A stretch of 64,000 bases of DNA from Hymenopellis radicata. Lineage: Eukaryota; Basidiomycota; Agaricomycetes; Agaricales; Physalacriaceae. Location of the stretch: the NCBI GenBank assembly GCA_015501595.1, contig JADNRX010000115.1, positions 1-64,000 on the forward strand, given 5' to 3'. Below the pieces are notes generated by a model. The model was given only the letters and a program-made list of their open reading frames with translations, did not search any database and was not told the DNA's origin. Positions 10,551 through 21,380 of the stretch are shown here, piece by piece (the first letter of the stretch is position 1; the number at the start of each line of letters is the position of its first letter). The position numbers and the translations under genes were made by a program.

Positions 10551-11187
10551 ATGTCGAGCGCTAAATTTCATGTAGTCGTTTCGGGAAGGCAAGGTAAGGA
10601 AGAGAGACGGTTAACCAACCAGCATACTGACTGCTTGAGCTGCAGAGTGCCTCAATTCGTTGAGATCCGGGATCAGAAGTTGTAAGTCGTCCAGGCGGTA
10701 CGTCCCAGAGTTCTAACTGTCCCAAGAGTCATACGCAGTCAGTTCGTCGAGATTCAATGTCGAGAATCCCAGAGAAAAGGAACCACAGAGGACGAGAAGG
10801 TGCGTGTTGAACACCCACAGCCTTCACGGCTGACAAGTTGTTCCCTACAAGTCGCAGACGTACACTGCTAGATACTGGCCGGGAAGGTCCAGCGCCACGA
10901 GGAAGAGTCGCTCAATTCGTCGAGAACTGGAATTAGATTTCCAAGGGAAGAACGTGAAGCGAGGGACGAAGTGGGTGGTACGAGGTGCGTAATCGAATTC
11001 GGCCCATTCGAAAGAACTCCCACACGAGGACCCACAGACCTCATCAAACATCCAAAAGAGCCTAATAGACAACGAGGAAAGGGTCGGATTCCAGAGACGC
11101 CGGGTCACGGACAGGAGCAAGTACATGTCGATCGTGTTCAGCCAAATGCGGAAGTTCACGCTTGACTTGTTACCATCACCGCCTTGA
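10551..11187 (+). pseudogene. Unknown multi-exon gene in block B (copy 1)
   Basis: Exon-like pieces lie in order on the plus strand. The start is MSSAKFHVVVSG at 10551. Pieces reading VPQFVEIRDQ, a related VEI-type stretch and RSIRRELELDF follow, then KRGTKWVVR up to a GT donor at 10985. The last exon is 11069-11187, reading EERVGFQRRRVTDRSKYMSI and ending in LLPSPP and a stop. The short motif (A/P)QF(V/I)EIR recurs in copy 3 (about 49740 and 49840). In-frame stops between the pieces mean the chain is not intact. A 138-residue frame on the other strand (10845-11261) is judged a shadow. Family unknown. Confidence 0.3.
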
Positions 11188-11214
11188 TCTTCAAATCCGT
11201 TTCCTTGCCCCATC

Positions 11215-11960
11215 AACGCGTCGGCGCCTTCGGCGCCTCTGTGGAACGACAAATCCCTCAAGAATCAACTTTGGATTGCGAAGAACGCCGCAGTGGGATC
11301 GATCCAGCGTTGATGGCCTCGCCGGCCAGGCTTGGATCTTGGGTGAAAAGTGCTTTATTTCACCTTTTTTTCGCGTCATTTGTGACTCATTTGATGTTAG
11401 ATATGCTCTCAATATGTGCGCGACTTTGTGAGTTTTCCTTCCCTTCGCGGTATTTATCTGGAGGCTGATTTCGGCAGAGGACGTATGGATGGACCGCGGT
11501 GGCTTCGCCACGGCCTCGACTAGGCGTCTACGTATAGAGAAAGCGACGACGTTTCCATGGAAATCGAGGCTTTGATATAGAGCAGGCGTGATGTCCTCGC
11601 CGGACCGGCTTTTGGTCCAGGCGAAAAGGTGCGTGTTTTGCGCCTATTTTGATCTTTCATTTCTAACTACATTTCATTAGAGCTACATCTGGCGCCATCA
11701 AATAAGGTACGTTTGCCTCCACATTTTGCGATATTCTTCATCTCACCAGGTTCCATTAGTCGAGGCGGCTTCGCCGCCTCCTCGCACGTTCAAACAACTC
11801 GAGGAACAACGCCACGACTTAGGAACCCGCAATTTCGCAAATCTTATGGCGTGTGGTGGCCTCGCCGGCCCGGCTTTTTTTCTGAGAAAAAGGTCCTAAT
11901 ATTTCCTTTCAAGTTCACGTTGGTTGCTGACTTGGGTCCATTAGTTCAAATACCTTGAAA
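11215..11960. repeat. Three tandem ~270-bp repeats with TTCG hairpins (copy 1)
   Basis: Three diverged copies of a unit of about 270 bp follow one another. Each opens with a perfect or near-perfect stem closed by TTCG (GGCGCCTTCGGCGCC near 11220, GGTGGCTTCGCCACGG near 11495, GGCGGCTTCGCCGCC near 11765). About 95 bp later each has (G)CCTCGCCGG(C/A)C(C)(A/G)GGCTT, then an intron-like stretch ending in ATTAG. The stems are kept although the surrounding bases differ. The same array recurs at about 23830-24575 and 50350-51080. Confidence 0.65.
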
Positions 11961-14900
11961 TCAAACACGGACCTATACTCGTACGCCGGGCCTACCGCTA
12001 ATTGCGTCCGCTGATCCCGATCTGAATCTGAAGTAGCTCGGTTTTATGGACTAATTCGGACGTCTTGGTGACGAACTTCCACGGGTACGTCGTCTTGTGT
12101 TCTTCAATTCCGGGGCTAATTCCCTGTCCCAGGGCTACGATGTTACCTTCAACGCAGTGAACAGCGACGCCTCCGACGCTACGCTCGCACTATGGGGTTC
12201 CACTGCTCGCCATAGCGACATCTTGCCACCAATTTACGCCACACTTCGATTTCACTCTCGCCTTCCTGGAGCCCGGCGCTGATGGGTCTCTCTCATCAGT
12301 GACTTGCTTAGGACCCCGTCACCGTCGTCTTCGAGCACCAGCAACCACTACGTACCCGCCAGATATTCTCAACTCGCCTAGACTCTTCGGAATTTCAACG
12401 TGGACCTGCTCATATTCCCAGCCTGCGGCTAATCGTATCCGCTGATGCCGATCTTAATCTGACGGCGTTCGGCTTTATGGCCTCATTTGGACCCATTGAC
12501 GCTGAGTTGGACCTGGTACGTGACATTAGCCTCGCGCGCTTTCTAGACTAACGACATAATTCAGTACCTCGATTTTCATTGGATAGCAGTGAGCAGCGGC
12601 GCTTCAGCCGCTGCGCGCGCGCTGCAAGCTTCTCACTGCTGGGATAACGACGGTTCTTGACATTCTCCGCCACACTTCACTTCAACCTTCAGACGATATG
12701 GACGTCAAACTTCTGCTCATCCACGACGAGTCGGCACTACCAGGTGACGTGTCTCTGCTTCGCTTAGACCACGGCGATGTTGATGACGGGATGCGTTCAT
12801 TTCGGGTTCGTGCCTCGTTTATTCTGATCATTTTCACGGAGCTAACTCAGTTATAGTTCGTATCCACGGCGCATTAATTTCACCGTAACTCGCCCTGTTT
12901 GACGTTGATTCTGACTCTGTGGGGATGGGTTTCGACTATGGGTACACTTCTCGCGCGAGGCGAACTTGGGACCGGCTAGCGCGGACTGCGCTGCATTATC
13001 AACAGTAGACTACGTTGCCTTCCGTGTAGAAGTATATGTACATGTCGTAGCTACGTTCAAATGAAACTTACATTGTTCTATACCTATTCTGCGTGAATGT
13101 CAAAATCAACGAGAATACCTGCCGTAGACTAGAATGGTGTTGCTTGCCGGACTTAACAAATGTGTATTTCACAATTTTCACTTCTTCGGAGCTCTCTACA
13201 GCTGTAAAAATACATGGGAGAGTATAGTACAAGATACTAGTAAAACATGGTTAGTACCCAAAGTCACACAAAAACATAGCCACGAAGTTCTCGCACCTGT
13301 TGAAGGTTACGGAGAAGTTAATATCTCCGTAACATCCAATTCCAACTTCTCCAAAACTTCGTCCAGGGTGAGCCCATGAACTAGTGCATTCGATACTATG
13401 AACCCTGAGGATGATGTCCGTCGGGTCGCCAGGTCGATTGGACGTATCCAGCAGAGGAAATTACCTCCGCTTGCTCAGCGACTCACGACAGTCATCCTTA
13501 TGTTATAGACCCCCAATCAGCTCGGAATTAGCGGCAAAACATCGTAGTTGAATGTCACCATGCGGGTATAGTAACCCCAAGTGATCGAGATCGCTTGACC
13601 TTGAACCACGATGTGTCCGGTCTGCAGACGCTTACACCAACTCGTCTGCGTGCACTCCCACTCTCCACGACCTCTGGCGACCTTGATTTTACCTTGAGAC
13701 TACTGTCTGTGTTACGTAATCCTAAATCCGATGCTTTGTTGGACCGTTAACGCGTCCTGAGGACGACTTTTCGCGTCAGAGGCTCTGGAAGGCGTCCGAG
13801 ACCCTGCACATCGATGACACGAGGATTTCTTGGACCCTATGACGCATCTGGGGCATCGACAATCTTATCTGGTCTCTCGCGGATGTGGGGAAATGACGCC
13901 AGTGCTCGTCTTCCTCCTCCGTCCCTCTGAAACTTTGGGGTAAAACTCGTTTCCCGCTCTCTTTTCTTAACTCTGACAACTGTACTAGGTGTATCTACCC
14001 TTAATACACTATCTACGACTATTTACTCGCTTCTGCACGAAATCAATTCAACGTTAACGCGCGATTCGCGCTTTGTCGCCGATATGCTGAAAAGGTTCAT
14101 ACCTTTTCCGTGTGTCAACGGCCTGGATTTTGTGCTGATTGATATCAGAACGTAAACGGGCGCCTTTCTCAGTTCTTGAAAAGGTTTAATTGGCAACGCG
14201 AAGCGTTGCACCCGTCCGGGTGAAAAGTCCATTCTGTAAGTTTTCAATAGCTCCGTGCCCAGGCGCTTCACTATGACTCCCATCAGATTCTTGGAGATAG
14301 ACCCTGCAGCTAATTCCGGCGCATTGAGTGTTGGAAGCTTCGTTCGAGGACGGGAAACTCGTTACGGTGCATTCTGGAGGAGGAGGTAAGTTTCATTTGG
14401 TTTGGGTTCACTGTGTATCCTGAGCTCTAACCTATATGAAAGTTCAACTCTTATATTTCCTATAGTCGTATCCTTCTCGCTGTCTTTTGTTCAGGGCGAC
14501 CAATTGAACAGAAGCGAGATTGTGTGGCGGGGCAATATGCGCCCGAATATTGGAAAGATTTCGTTTGGTCCGACGCTCGCGCATCACTGCGGTTGGTTAC
14601 CCGGATGTATTTCTGTCTCTGATGGAACCTGGAGGCTTGGAAATCGGAATAAAAGGCGATGGGATTTTGCTGGAATCCATCATTCCCTCTCTCCCATTCT
14701 TCCCTTCTCCTACTAGTACTACTCTGCTCTTTATGGCCATACTTTACCTCACACTTTCATCCTTCATTTATCCCTCGATGTGTCTCTGTGTTGTGGTCGC
14801 CGCCGTCATCAACGCGTTCCCGACGCGTTTAAAACGTGACCGAGGTCCTTGATGTGACATTATGTTTTCTCCTTCCCACCATCATCGTTGATTGGTTTGC

Positions 14901-16870
14901 TCACTACCGCCCTCTCTCAGCGCCTTTTCCTTCGAGTCTTCCACACTGCGGTAGGTCTATTCTTTGGTTGTGTCGTTGACTAGCTCACTGACAACTGTTT
15001 TCAGATTTATTGTGTGCGGCGTCCAGCGCGACGTGGACGACATTCTCGCGTATTTCGTCCTTGGATATCGACGTGGGCTAGGAGTCCCTCGTGAGTCATC
15101 GTTCTAGCTGACTATCACTCTACTTAATCACCACCCTTCATCGAGCAGGTTGTCGGGATCTTTGAGCCTGAACAGTACGTTCTCCTGTCCCGCCTTCTCC
15201 CACCATTCGTGACCTTTGCCACAGATATCTACCGCTGCTACCATGGGCTTGAGCCCCAACCGACTTATTCAGATGAACCTGCCCGCTAGTCTCGTCTTCA
15301 CAACACTCATCCTAGACTTGTACCGACGAGCGTGGTCCAATGGTAAGTAGATTTCATTCCTTCGTTGTTCAGACTTTCACTAATGCCTATGACAGACTCG
15401 GGACTATGGATGCCTTACCTTCACCCGCGACGGTTGGCACGCTGCCTTCGCGACGCGTCCCTTTCCCATTTGGTTTCGCGCCGGTGGGAAGGCGACGATG
15501 ACAGCGCTGCTCCGGATACGGGAGGACAACATCTCACCACCCCGTCCGTCAACACCACGCTCAGCATTGCCCAAACGGGCTCCTTTTCGGTAAGTTTTTC
15601 CACGTTGACGTAGATTTCTGTTGAACTAATGCCTACTCCAGACGTCTTTGACTCCATTCAGGAGTCAACAACGACGGTACTACCTCTAATGTACCTACTT
15701 TCTCTCTATCTGGATTGGCCTCGTATGGCTGGGGATCGCCCGACGTCATTCCACCATGATATAGGGCGCGACGTCGGGATTCTGAACTCGGACGAAGAGA
15801 ACTCCGGCTCACTTCGAGGGATTACGACTCGAGGATCGTCTTTACCCAGCGAGGACATCGCCGACGGCGTCGTCATGCAAAGGTGAGATTTTTTAAATTT
15901 GCCTCATTCCTTCAGAAACTGATGTTGTCCTTTAGATGTGAGTACGATGGCGTATAACGACTGAAGTCGAAGGAACGGGACCGTAGCATGGAGAGTACGC
16001 CGTCGTTATGGACCTACAACGTGCGCCGAACCCGCGAGTGGTGGGCGGGAGATCGGGATAATCGTCGACTTCAAGCTGGCGGCGTATGGAACGAGAATAT
16101 TGTTGTGAACCCTCTCGCAGGGCGTGGAGACCCCCCCGCTTTCTCGTCACGCCATGGTGAGCTCTTGTAATTCAAGCCGGTTCTTACCAAGTTGACATTT
16201 TGTACCTTAGACTTGTATTTCGTCTAGGCGCCGACGTTGGCCTAGCCGTGTTGTCTCGGCTGGAACGACGAGGACATTGCCAGGTGCTCGGTAAGTCTTT
16301 GGCAAGGCTTGTTACTATTAAGTGCATACTAACATCGTTGTCTTCCCAGACTTTGACTGGGGTTACACGGGAGATCGTTGACCGTTGGCGCAAGCCCCAC
16401 ACCGAGCTACTGGCGAAGATTCCTACCTCAGCTATGTAGCCCCGGCTGCGACGTAGACTCGACTTGATGGGATTCGCGGGTTCTGTCACGTAGTAGTATT
16501 CGCCTTAGTTTACATTGTATGTTTACCATTTCTTCGAGGTACTTCATAGTAAGTCGTCTCTCGCTTCCTTACACTCCCTTCATACTGACAAGGTTCCGTA
16601 GTACACAGGATTTGACCTCCCCGCCCCATAAGTCTGACGGGATTGATGGCCTCCACCACGCGCATGTACACCCTAGTCTCAAGATCGCGAAGCCTCCACG
16701 TCAAGTTTCAACACGACGCCCGCCTCCTGAGAGGGCGTGAAGTGAACAAACACCGCCGAAGAAGATGGTTGATGATGCGCCTCGAGCACACCGCGTTCTC
16801 CAAGCGTGCTCCTCGCATTGGAGAGAGGAAGGTACGCACGCAGGGTGTCAGCGCCCTCTAAGGGTAGGTG

Positions 16871-17375
16871 CGCTCTTCGACACAACCATCGCCGTGAATA
16901 TTGCGGGCAACCTGTCCAGGCTCCTCGTAAAGCACCTCATCGATCCCGCGTCACCAGCGGCATCGGACGGAGTGATAATTATGCTTCCTAGCACAGTTGC
17001 TGTCCGTATTCCTCCCTCATCATCTAAACGAATTTGCTTTTAACATTCCCCCAGTATGAAGGCCACGTCGGCCAAGTCGCATACGCAGGCTCGAAGGGCG
17101 CTATACGGGCCATGACCCTCCCTATGGCGCGCGAGCTCGCGCGGTACGGGATCCGCGTCGTCTCGATAGCGCCGGGGCTGTTTACGACGGCGATGACGGA
17201 GCAGTTCCAGGGCGAGATGCGGGACTTCCTGATCCACGAGGGGACGCTCTATCCGAAGCGCTTTGGGGCGCCGGAGGAGTTTGCGAGGACGGTGCGGTGG
17301 ATTTTGGAGTGCGACTATGTGAATGGGGAGACGGTCAAGCTTACGGGGGGGACGAGGGTGCCGGTGAAGCTGTAA
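16871..17375 (+). pseudogene. SDR2 3' fragment, unit 2
   Basis: This is a copy of SDR2 exons 3 and 4 that starts abruptly inside exon 3 (ALFDTTIAVNIAG), with about 6 bp lost in the following codons. The intron, the catalytic YAGSK and the whole last exon up to the stop are kept and open. It lacks the cofactor-binding half, so it cannot be an active dehydrogenase. The upstream DNA is block B. Confidence 0.85.
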
Positions 17376-17493
17376 ACATGTCATTGTCATATTCACTATA
17401 CCCCAGAGCATGAATTGGATACACACGTGGAGAGTATATGCGGAGGAGGGGTGCAGGTACAGAAGCACGGGTAATAATCTGCCCGATGGATAA

Positions 17494-17895
17494 CTAGCAT
17501 CGACTCTTATCAGCGTCTTCTTCTGCACGCCTGTGACGACGCGTCAAGTCCGACTGCGTATCGTTGTCCTTGTACGTCTCTAGCTGGAGGCCCTCCGAGA
17601 ACGCCGAGCTCTTCTTCCGTCCAGCGTAGAAGGTAGCAGGAATCCCGAGGCCAAGGCTAAAACGGTAACACGGGCTAGAAACGGGTGGCGGGTGGCGACG
17701 CCAGTGCAATACGACCAAACAGGAATGGATAGAGGAGTGGGTTCCTACGAAGTATTCTGCGGGGCAGGGAAATGCACTAAAAGCCTCAGAATATGGGTCA
17801 GCGTCTCGCCTATCTGTGGGGCTGTTGGAAGGTCGAGTCAGTGTCCGCCCGAACGAACCCCGTGGTTCCCTCTCGGCGATGAGATGAGGTTTCAA
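17494..17895 (-). pseudogene. Decayed membrane-protein 3' region, unit 2
   Basis: The minus-strand DNA corresponds to the open exon at 4428-4610. The tail frame SAFSEGLQLETYKDNDTQSD is still readable. The upstream part that encodes the hydrophobic stretch in unit 1 is interrupted by a TAG after ASPPATRF. The long open frame across this region is in a different frame from the ancestral one for its first two thirds. The same state is seen at 44093-44374 and 55564-56010. Confidence 0.35.
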
Positions 17896-17973
17896 TGCCT
17901 TAGTACTGTACTGTAGTGATGCTCCACTGCTTCATCGAATCCATATCTCAACTCGAGTTCCATTAACTTCATC

Positions 17974-18365
17974 ATGCGGCAAGTCTTCACTACTCTCATC
18001 ACCCTCGCTATGGCTTTCACCGCCTCTGCTTAGGCTTCCCCAGCTGAGGCTGAAGGTGTCGCGTACGTCCTTCACGGCTTCTCCTGGAGGCGAAGGACTA
18101 ATGTCTTCGCGCTTTTAGTGCCCGTGGGCCGTGGCGTCTGGGATGACTGCTTCAACCAGGGCTACACCACCGGCTACGGTGCTGGATGCAGCTCTGCTGG
18201 CGCTAAGTATCTGTATTTTTCATCAAGTGGTCTACCAGCTGGCGACTAAGCCAGCATACAGAGAAGAGCATCAACTCACCTGCACTGGCAGCAACGGCGA
18301 CGCCTACAACCAGCCTGCAGGGCTTCAACGCTGGGTTCAACAAAGGTTTCAATGCTTGCCAGTAA
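17974..18365 (+). pseudogene. Small secreted protein pseudogene, unit 2
   Basis: Exon 1 begins MRQVFTTLITLAMAFTASA, a good signal peptide, and is stopped at once by TAG before ASPAEAEG. A gtacgtcc...cttttag intron follows. Exon 2 carries a 7-nt insertion relative to unit 1 that shifts WDDCFNQGYTTGYGAGCSS out of frame with exon 1. The last part reads GFNAGFNKGFNACQ before the TAA at 18363-18365. The ancestral product was a short secreted protein rich in Gly, Asn, Tyr and Cys with a repeated GFN/GY pattern. Two disablements shared by units 2-4 date its death before their duplication. Confidence 0.65.
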
Positions 18366-19135
18366 TCGGTAGGCCTGCATTTGTCTTACACTTTTTCATC
18401 TGATGAATTATCGCTTTTTAGTACTTATTGATTTAGGACAAAGCCCAGAACGGGCGTTAGCTTTCACTAGTCGTAACTGCGATAATATAAGTTGTGATCT
18501 GTTTTCAAGAAGTGATTCCACAGCAGCAGAAGAATAAACCTCTAGGAGCAGACTTTACTCACACTTGAAACGGAGATCAGAAAGTATCTTCCTGTGGGCG
18601 ACGAAACGCCCACGGGGAAGACCTAACACGAGAATTAATGTTGCCTTTGGCGGTCCTGCTACCATACACATACAAGAGGTACACTGGATGGCATGTACGT
18701 CGCTCGCAATTGACAGTGTTTTGAAGCTTCAATCAGCGGAAGAGCGCTGCCTAAGCTTCACTTTCAGAAAAGGTTGGGGTGCGAGAGAGTTAATGTAGGC
18801 ACGACCTGAGACCACCCTCGAAACCCGAGAATCTAAAGATCAATGATAACGAGTATCACCCTTGCTAAACCGTGGCCGTGGACGGCGTGCGAAGAAACTG
18901 GGGCCATCTGGTACTGACCAATGCGGAGCGGTATCAGTATGCTGAAACTGGCGGGAGGTGAGGCTGCTGGCGTGGAGCCGTGGAACCAAAAACATTCATG
19001 AGAAGGGGGTGCGTCACATGATAATCATGGGAAGTCAGTTCTCATTGCTGGACGCGGTAATCTAGATGAAGGTTGAAAAACGGATGCTTTAGAATTTGAA
19101 TGTCTGAAGTAACGACGTGCTTACCGTACTAATAG
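18366..19135. other. Non-coding unit DNA
   Basis: No gene is seen between the secreted-protein pseudogene and HDDC2. The same sequence is kept at about 44963-45732 and 56431-57196. In unit 1 most of it is replaced by the TIR element and rearranged DNA. A short open frame at 18565-18798 has no recognisable features. Confidence 0.5.
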
Positions 19136-20223
19136 CTAGCTGGCGTTACGTTCTTTGAGCAAGCTTTCTCCCCATCCGCGCACTTCCTCGTGCCTAATAT
19201 TAGGGATGCTTGAATCGAAGAAAGTCTGAAGATCTTTGGTAGGATTGGCCTTCTCGTATTCTAAAGCTGCAAATGATAACGTCAGGGATATTCTAAAGCT
19301 GTAAATGATAACGTCAGGGAGTACCCTGACGCACACGGCGTATCATATACCTTGGGACGCCATCTCGAATCTGTCGAGATCTGCATTATATAGAAGAAGT
19401 TGAGAAGAATTGCAGCAGATTCTGTCAGGTGCGTACCTTTTACGAAGCGAGCTTCTGGTGTTTCACCGGCTTCATATTCCTTCAACTCGGAGTCAGCGAC
19501 GACGGCGTAACGTGAGAATGGAGATGAAATACCTTCCAAAGAGCTTCCATTCTTTGGGCAGCTGGGCTATCGTGCAACATTTCGTGCATGAAATTATGCA
19601 TAGCTTCCTGTTGATTCCCTTCAGTGAAGATTCAACACCAAGACGTCGAGGTTTGACCTCCTCTAAGCGACGTTTTTCGGCCTTACTTATGCCTTCTCGC
19701 GGAGTGATGTCGCCAACTACAGCAGTTCAGCTACGAGAACGCCGAGAGCAGACGGATCACCTTGTGCTTCGGCTAGATCATGAACGAGTGCCATCATGAC
19801 GCATCTGGCACGGTGATAAGCGTTTAATCGCGTGAAATGAACGCGACAGGACCCACTTGGATACATCGAGCATTTGATCGGTACACATCATCGCGAGCAC
19901 GGCCATTCTGTACATGTGGTCGGAAATGCTGGGGAGTGACGTTGGAAAGAACACTACGGATGGGAAACGGTATACCTCTCTGCACCAGGAATCTACTGTA
20001 CAATATTAGAGCCTTGCCGGCTTGGACGAGTTCTTACCCCATGATCAACCCAACCAGTTCGCTTCTGGGTCTTGAATGGATGAGTTTGAAGGGAGAAGCC
20101 ATGCCGGTAAAGCTCTATCACCTTTAGTCTTTCTAGTACATGAAAGAAAGCTAGTCTGTCCTTGTCTTGGTCTCCAGTAGAGGCATACAAAGGAGGAAAG
20201 ACGCGTTTACTGGACGAGGACAT
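19136..20223 (-). CDS. HDDC2-like HD-domain 5'-nucleotidase, unit 2 copy
   Basis: This is the best-preserved copy. Exon 1 is 20223-20122 (34 codons, from MSSSSKRVFPPLY to LERLK). Later exons join in frame through AA|A, G|TT, G|AT and G|CT phases to give the whole family order: RTGWV, SDHMYR, LVHDLAE with VGDITP, EEEAMHNF, EAGETPEARFVKDLDRFEM, ALEYEKANPTKDL and FFDSSIPNIRHEE. The metal-binding His, His-Asp and Asp of the HD fold are therefore all present. Expected reaction: removal of phosphate from (deoxy)nucleoside monophosphates in nucleotide-pool control. One intron donor (gtcaac) is weak, and the last intron holds a duplicated 32-bp stretch with two possible acceptors. Splicing needs transcript support. 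Confidence 0.78.
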
Positions 20224-20439
20224 GACAGCGAGTATCACGATGATTTGTCAGCGTTCCTCGGGAAGAAGGCAATTCGTTCCCACGGGCATGTTGGACCAAG
20301 TTCCTGCTTTCCAAGTCGACACCGCGACTTGCTTTCCGTTCCACAAAAATACACAAACTTGGTGAACTTTGTGCATATGAGCACAGAAAAGTCGCAAAAG
20401 TGGGGAAGAGGTGAGATTCTGTTGCCGTTTTGAGACGGG

Positions 20440-20999
20440 ATGCCGGCTAATTATACTGCGTCGTCCTCAGTCTTGATTTGTGGGGGCACTGCATGGTGAG
20501 CTCGCTGTCTGCCACGATGAGCACAGGCTGAGGTGGCGTTCAGGACGAAACTGGGCCGCAAGGAGCGCCCAGGAGGCCCCGGCCATGAGGACGAGTGAGT
20601 AGTCTCCTCTAACACGTCGGTTCCTGTATTGTTGACCAGCCCAGCCCGCCAAACCTCCTCGAGCCGCATATATTGCGCTCGCTGTCCAACATCAAGGCGA
20701 CCTCGGTCCACACGTCGTGCAGCAGCTGCCATTTCGTCGTCCTCGACGTCGACGGCAACGCCTGGCTTTTTGGACGAAATGGTTCAAGTTGCCTTGGAGT
20801 CCCTGGGGTCGACGCGATCAGTGAGGACGCGCCGCGTAGACTGACCGCGGCGGAATTAGGCGCCGAACCGGGCGTACGCTTCATTGACGCGGCGTGCGGG
20901 CGGAATCACACGCTGCTGGTTACCAGTGACGGACAGGTCTGGTCAGCCGGAATAAACAATGTTGGACAGTGCGGGCAGTCAAGGTTTCCGCTGGTATAA
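20440..20999 (+). pseudogene. Truncated RCC1-PHD gene, 5' fragment (unit 2)
   Basis: Essentially identical to the fragment at 7822-8381, including the 55-bp deletion after NNVGQCGQ and the stop, and followed by the same minisatellite. It is preceded by the intact divergent intergenic region, so it may still be transcribed. Confidence 0.8.
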
Positions 21000-21380
21000 G
21001 GTGAGTCCTCTTCGCGGAGTGATGTCTTCGGGAGTCCTCTTCGTGGGGTCGTCTTTGCGTGGTCGTCTTCTTCGGGTGGGTGATGTCTTCGGGAGTCGTC
21101 TTCGGGTGGGTGATGTCTTCGCGGGGTCATCTTCACTGGTCGTCTTTGCGTGGTCGTCTTCGCGGGGTGATGTCTTCGGGAGTCGTCTTCGGGAGTCGTC
21201 TTCGTGGGTCGTCTTCGCGTGGTCATCTTCGGGTGGGTGATGTCTTCGCGGGTCGTCTTCGTGGGGGCGTCCTTCGGTTTTCCTCCGGGGGTCGTCTTCG
21301 TGGGGTCGTCCTCGCGTGGTTCGTCTTCGGGCTTGTCTTCCTGGGGTTTCCCGGGGCTTTCTGTATTTCGTAGCCTACTC
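21000..21380. repeat. GTCGTCTTCG minisatellite (unit 2)
   Basis: Same irregular 15-17 bp array as at 8382. It starts directly after the RCC1 breakpoint, and no difference from copy 1 was seen. Confidence 0.85.

Larger units (their letters stand above)
8761..16870 (+). other. Block B, copy 1: decayed multi-exon genes of unknown function
   Basis: About 8 kb of DNA joins the RCC1 fragment of unit 1 to the SDR2 fragment of unit 2. It holds many plus-strand exon-like frames with good splice signals but no recognised domain. Examples are 12420-12520 (ADADLNLTAFGFMASFGPID), 12700-12810 (DVKLLLIHDESALPGDVSLL), 15005-15095 (VQRDVDDILAYFVLGYRRG) and 15235-15350 (NLPASLVFTTLILDLYRRAW). Stops and shifts break them up; for instance the exon at about 12000-12080 has TAG at 12034 and TAA at 12052. 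The repeated plan of short exons suggests one or a few decayed genes with internal duplication. Nothing is assigned. Confidence 0.5.

Noticed and set aside
10845..11261. 138-codon minus-strand frame that could be a gene
   Set aside because: It lies opposite better plus-strand exons with splice sites, lacks motifs, and is in a different frame in copy 3.
18028..18036. Stop-codon readthrough (TAG) in the secreted-protein gene
   Set aside because: The second lesion in exon 2 and the scrambled unit 1 copy make it a pseudogene. There is no sign of recoding.
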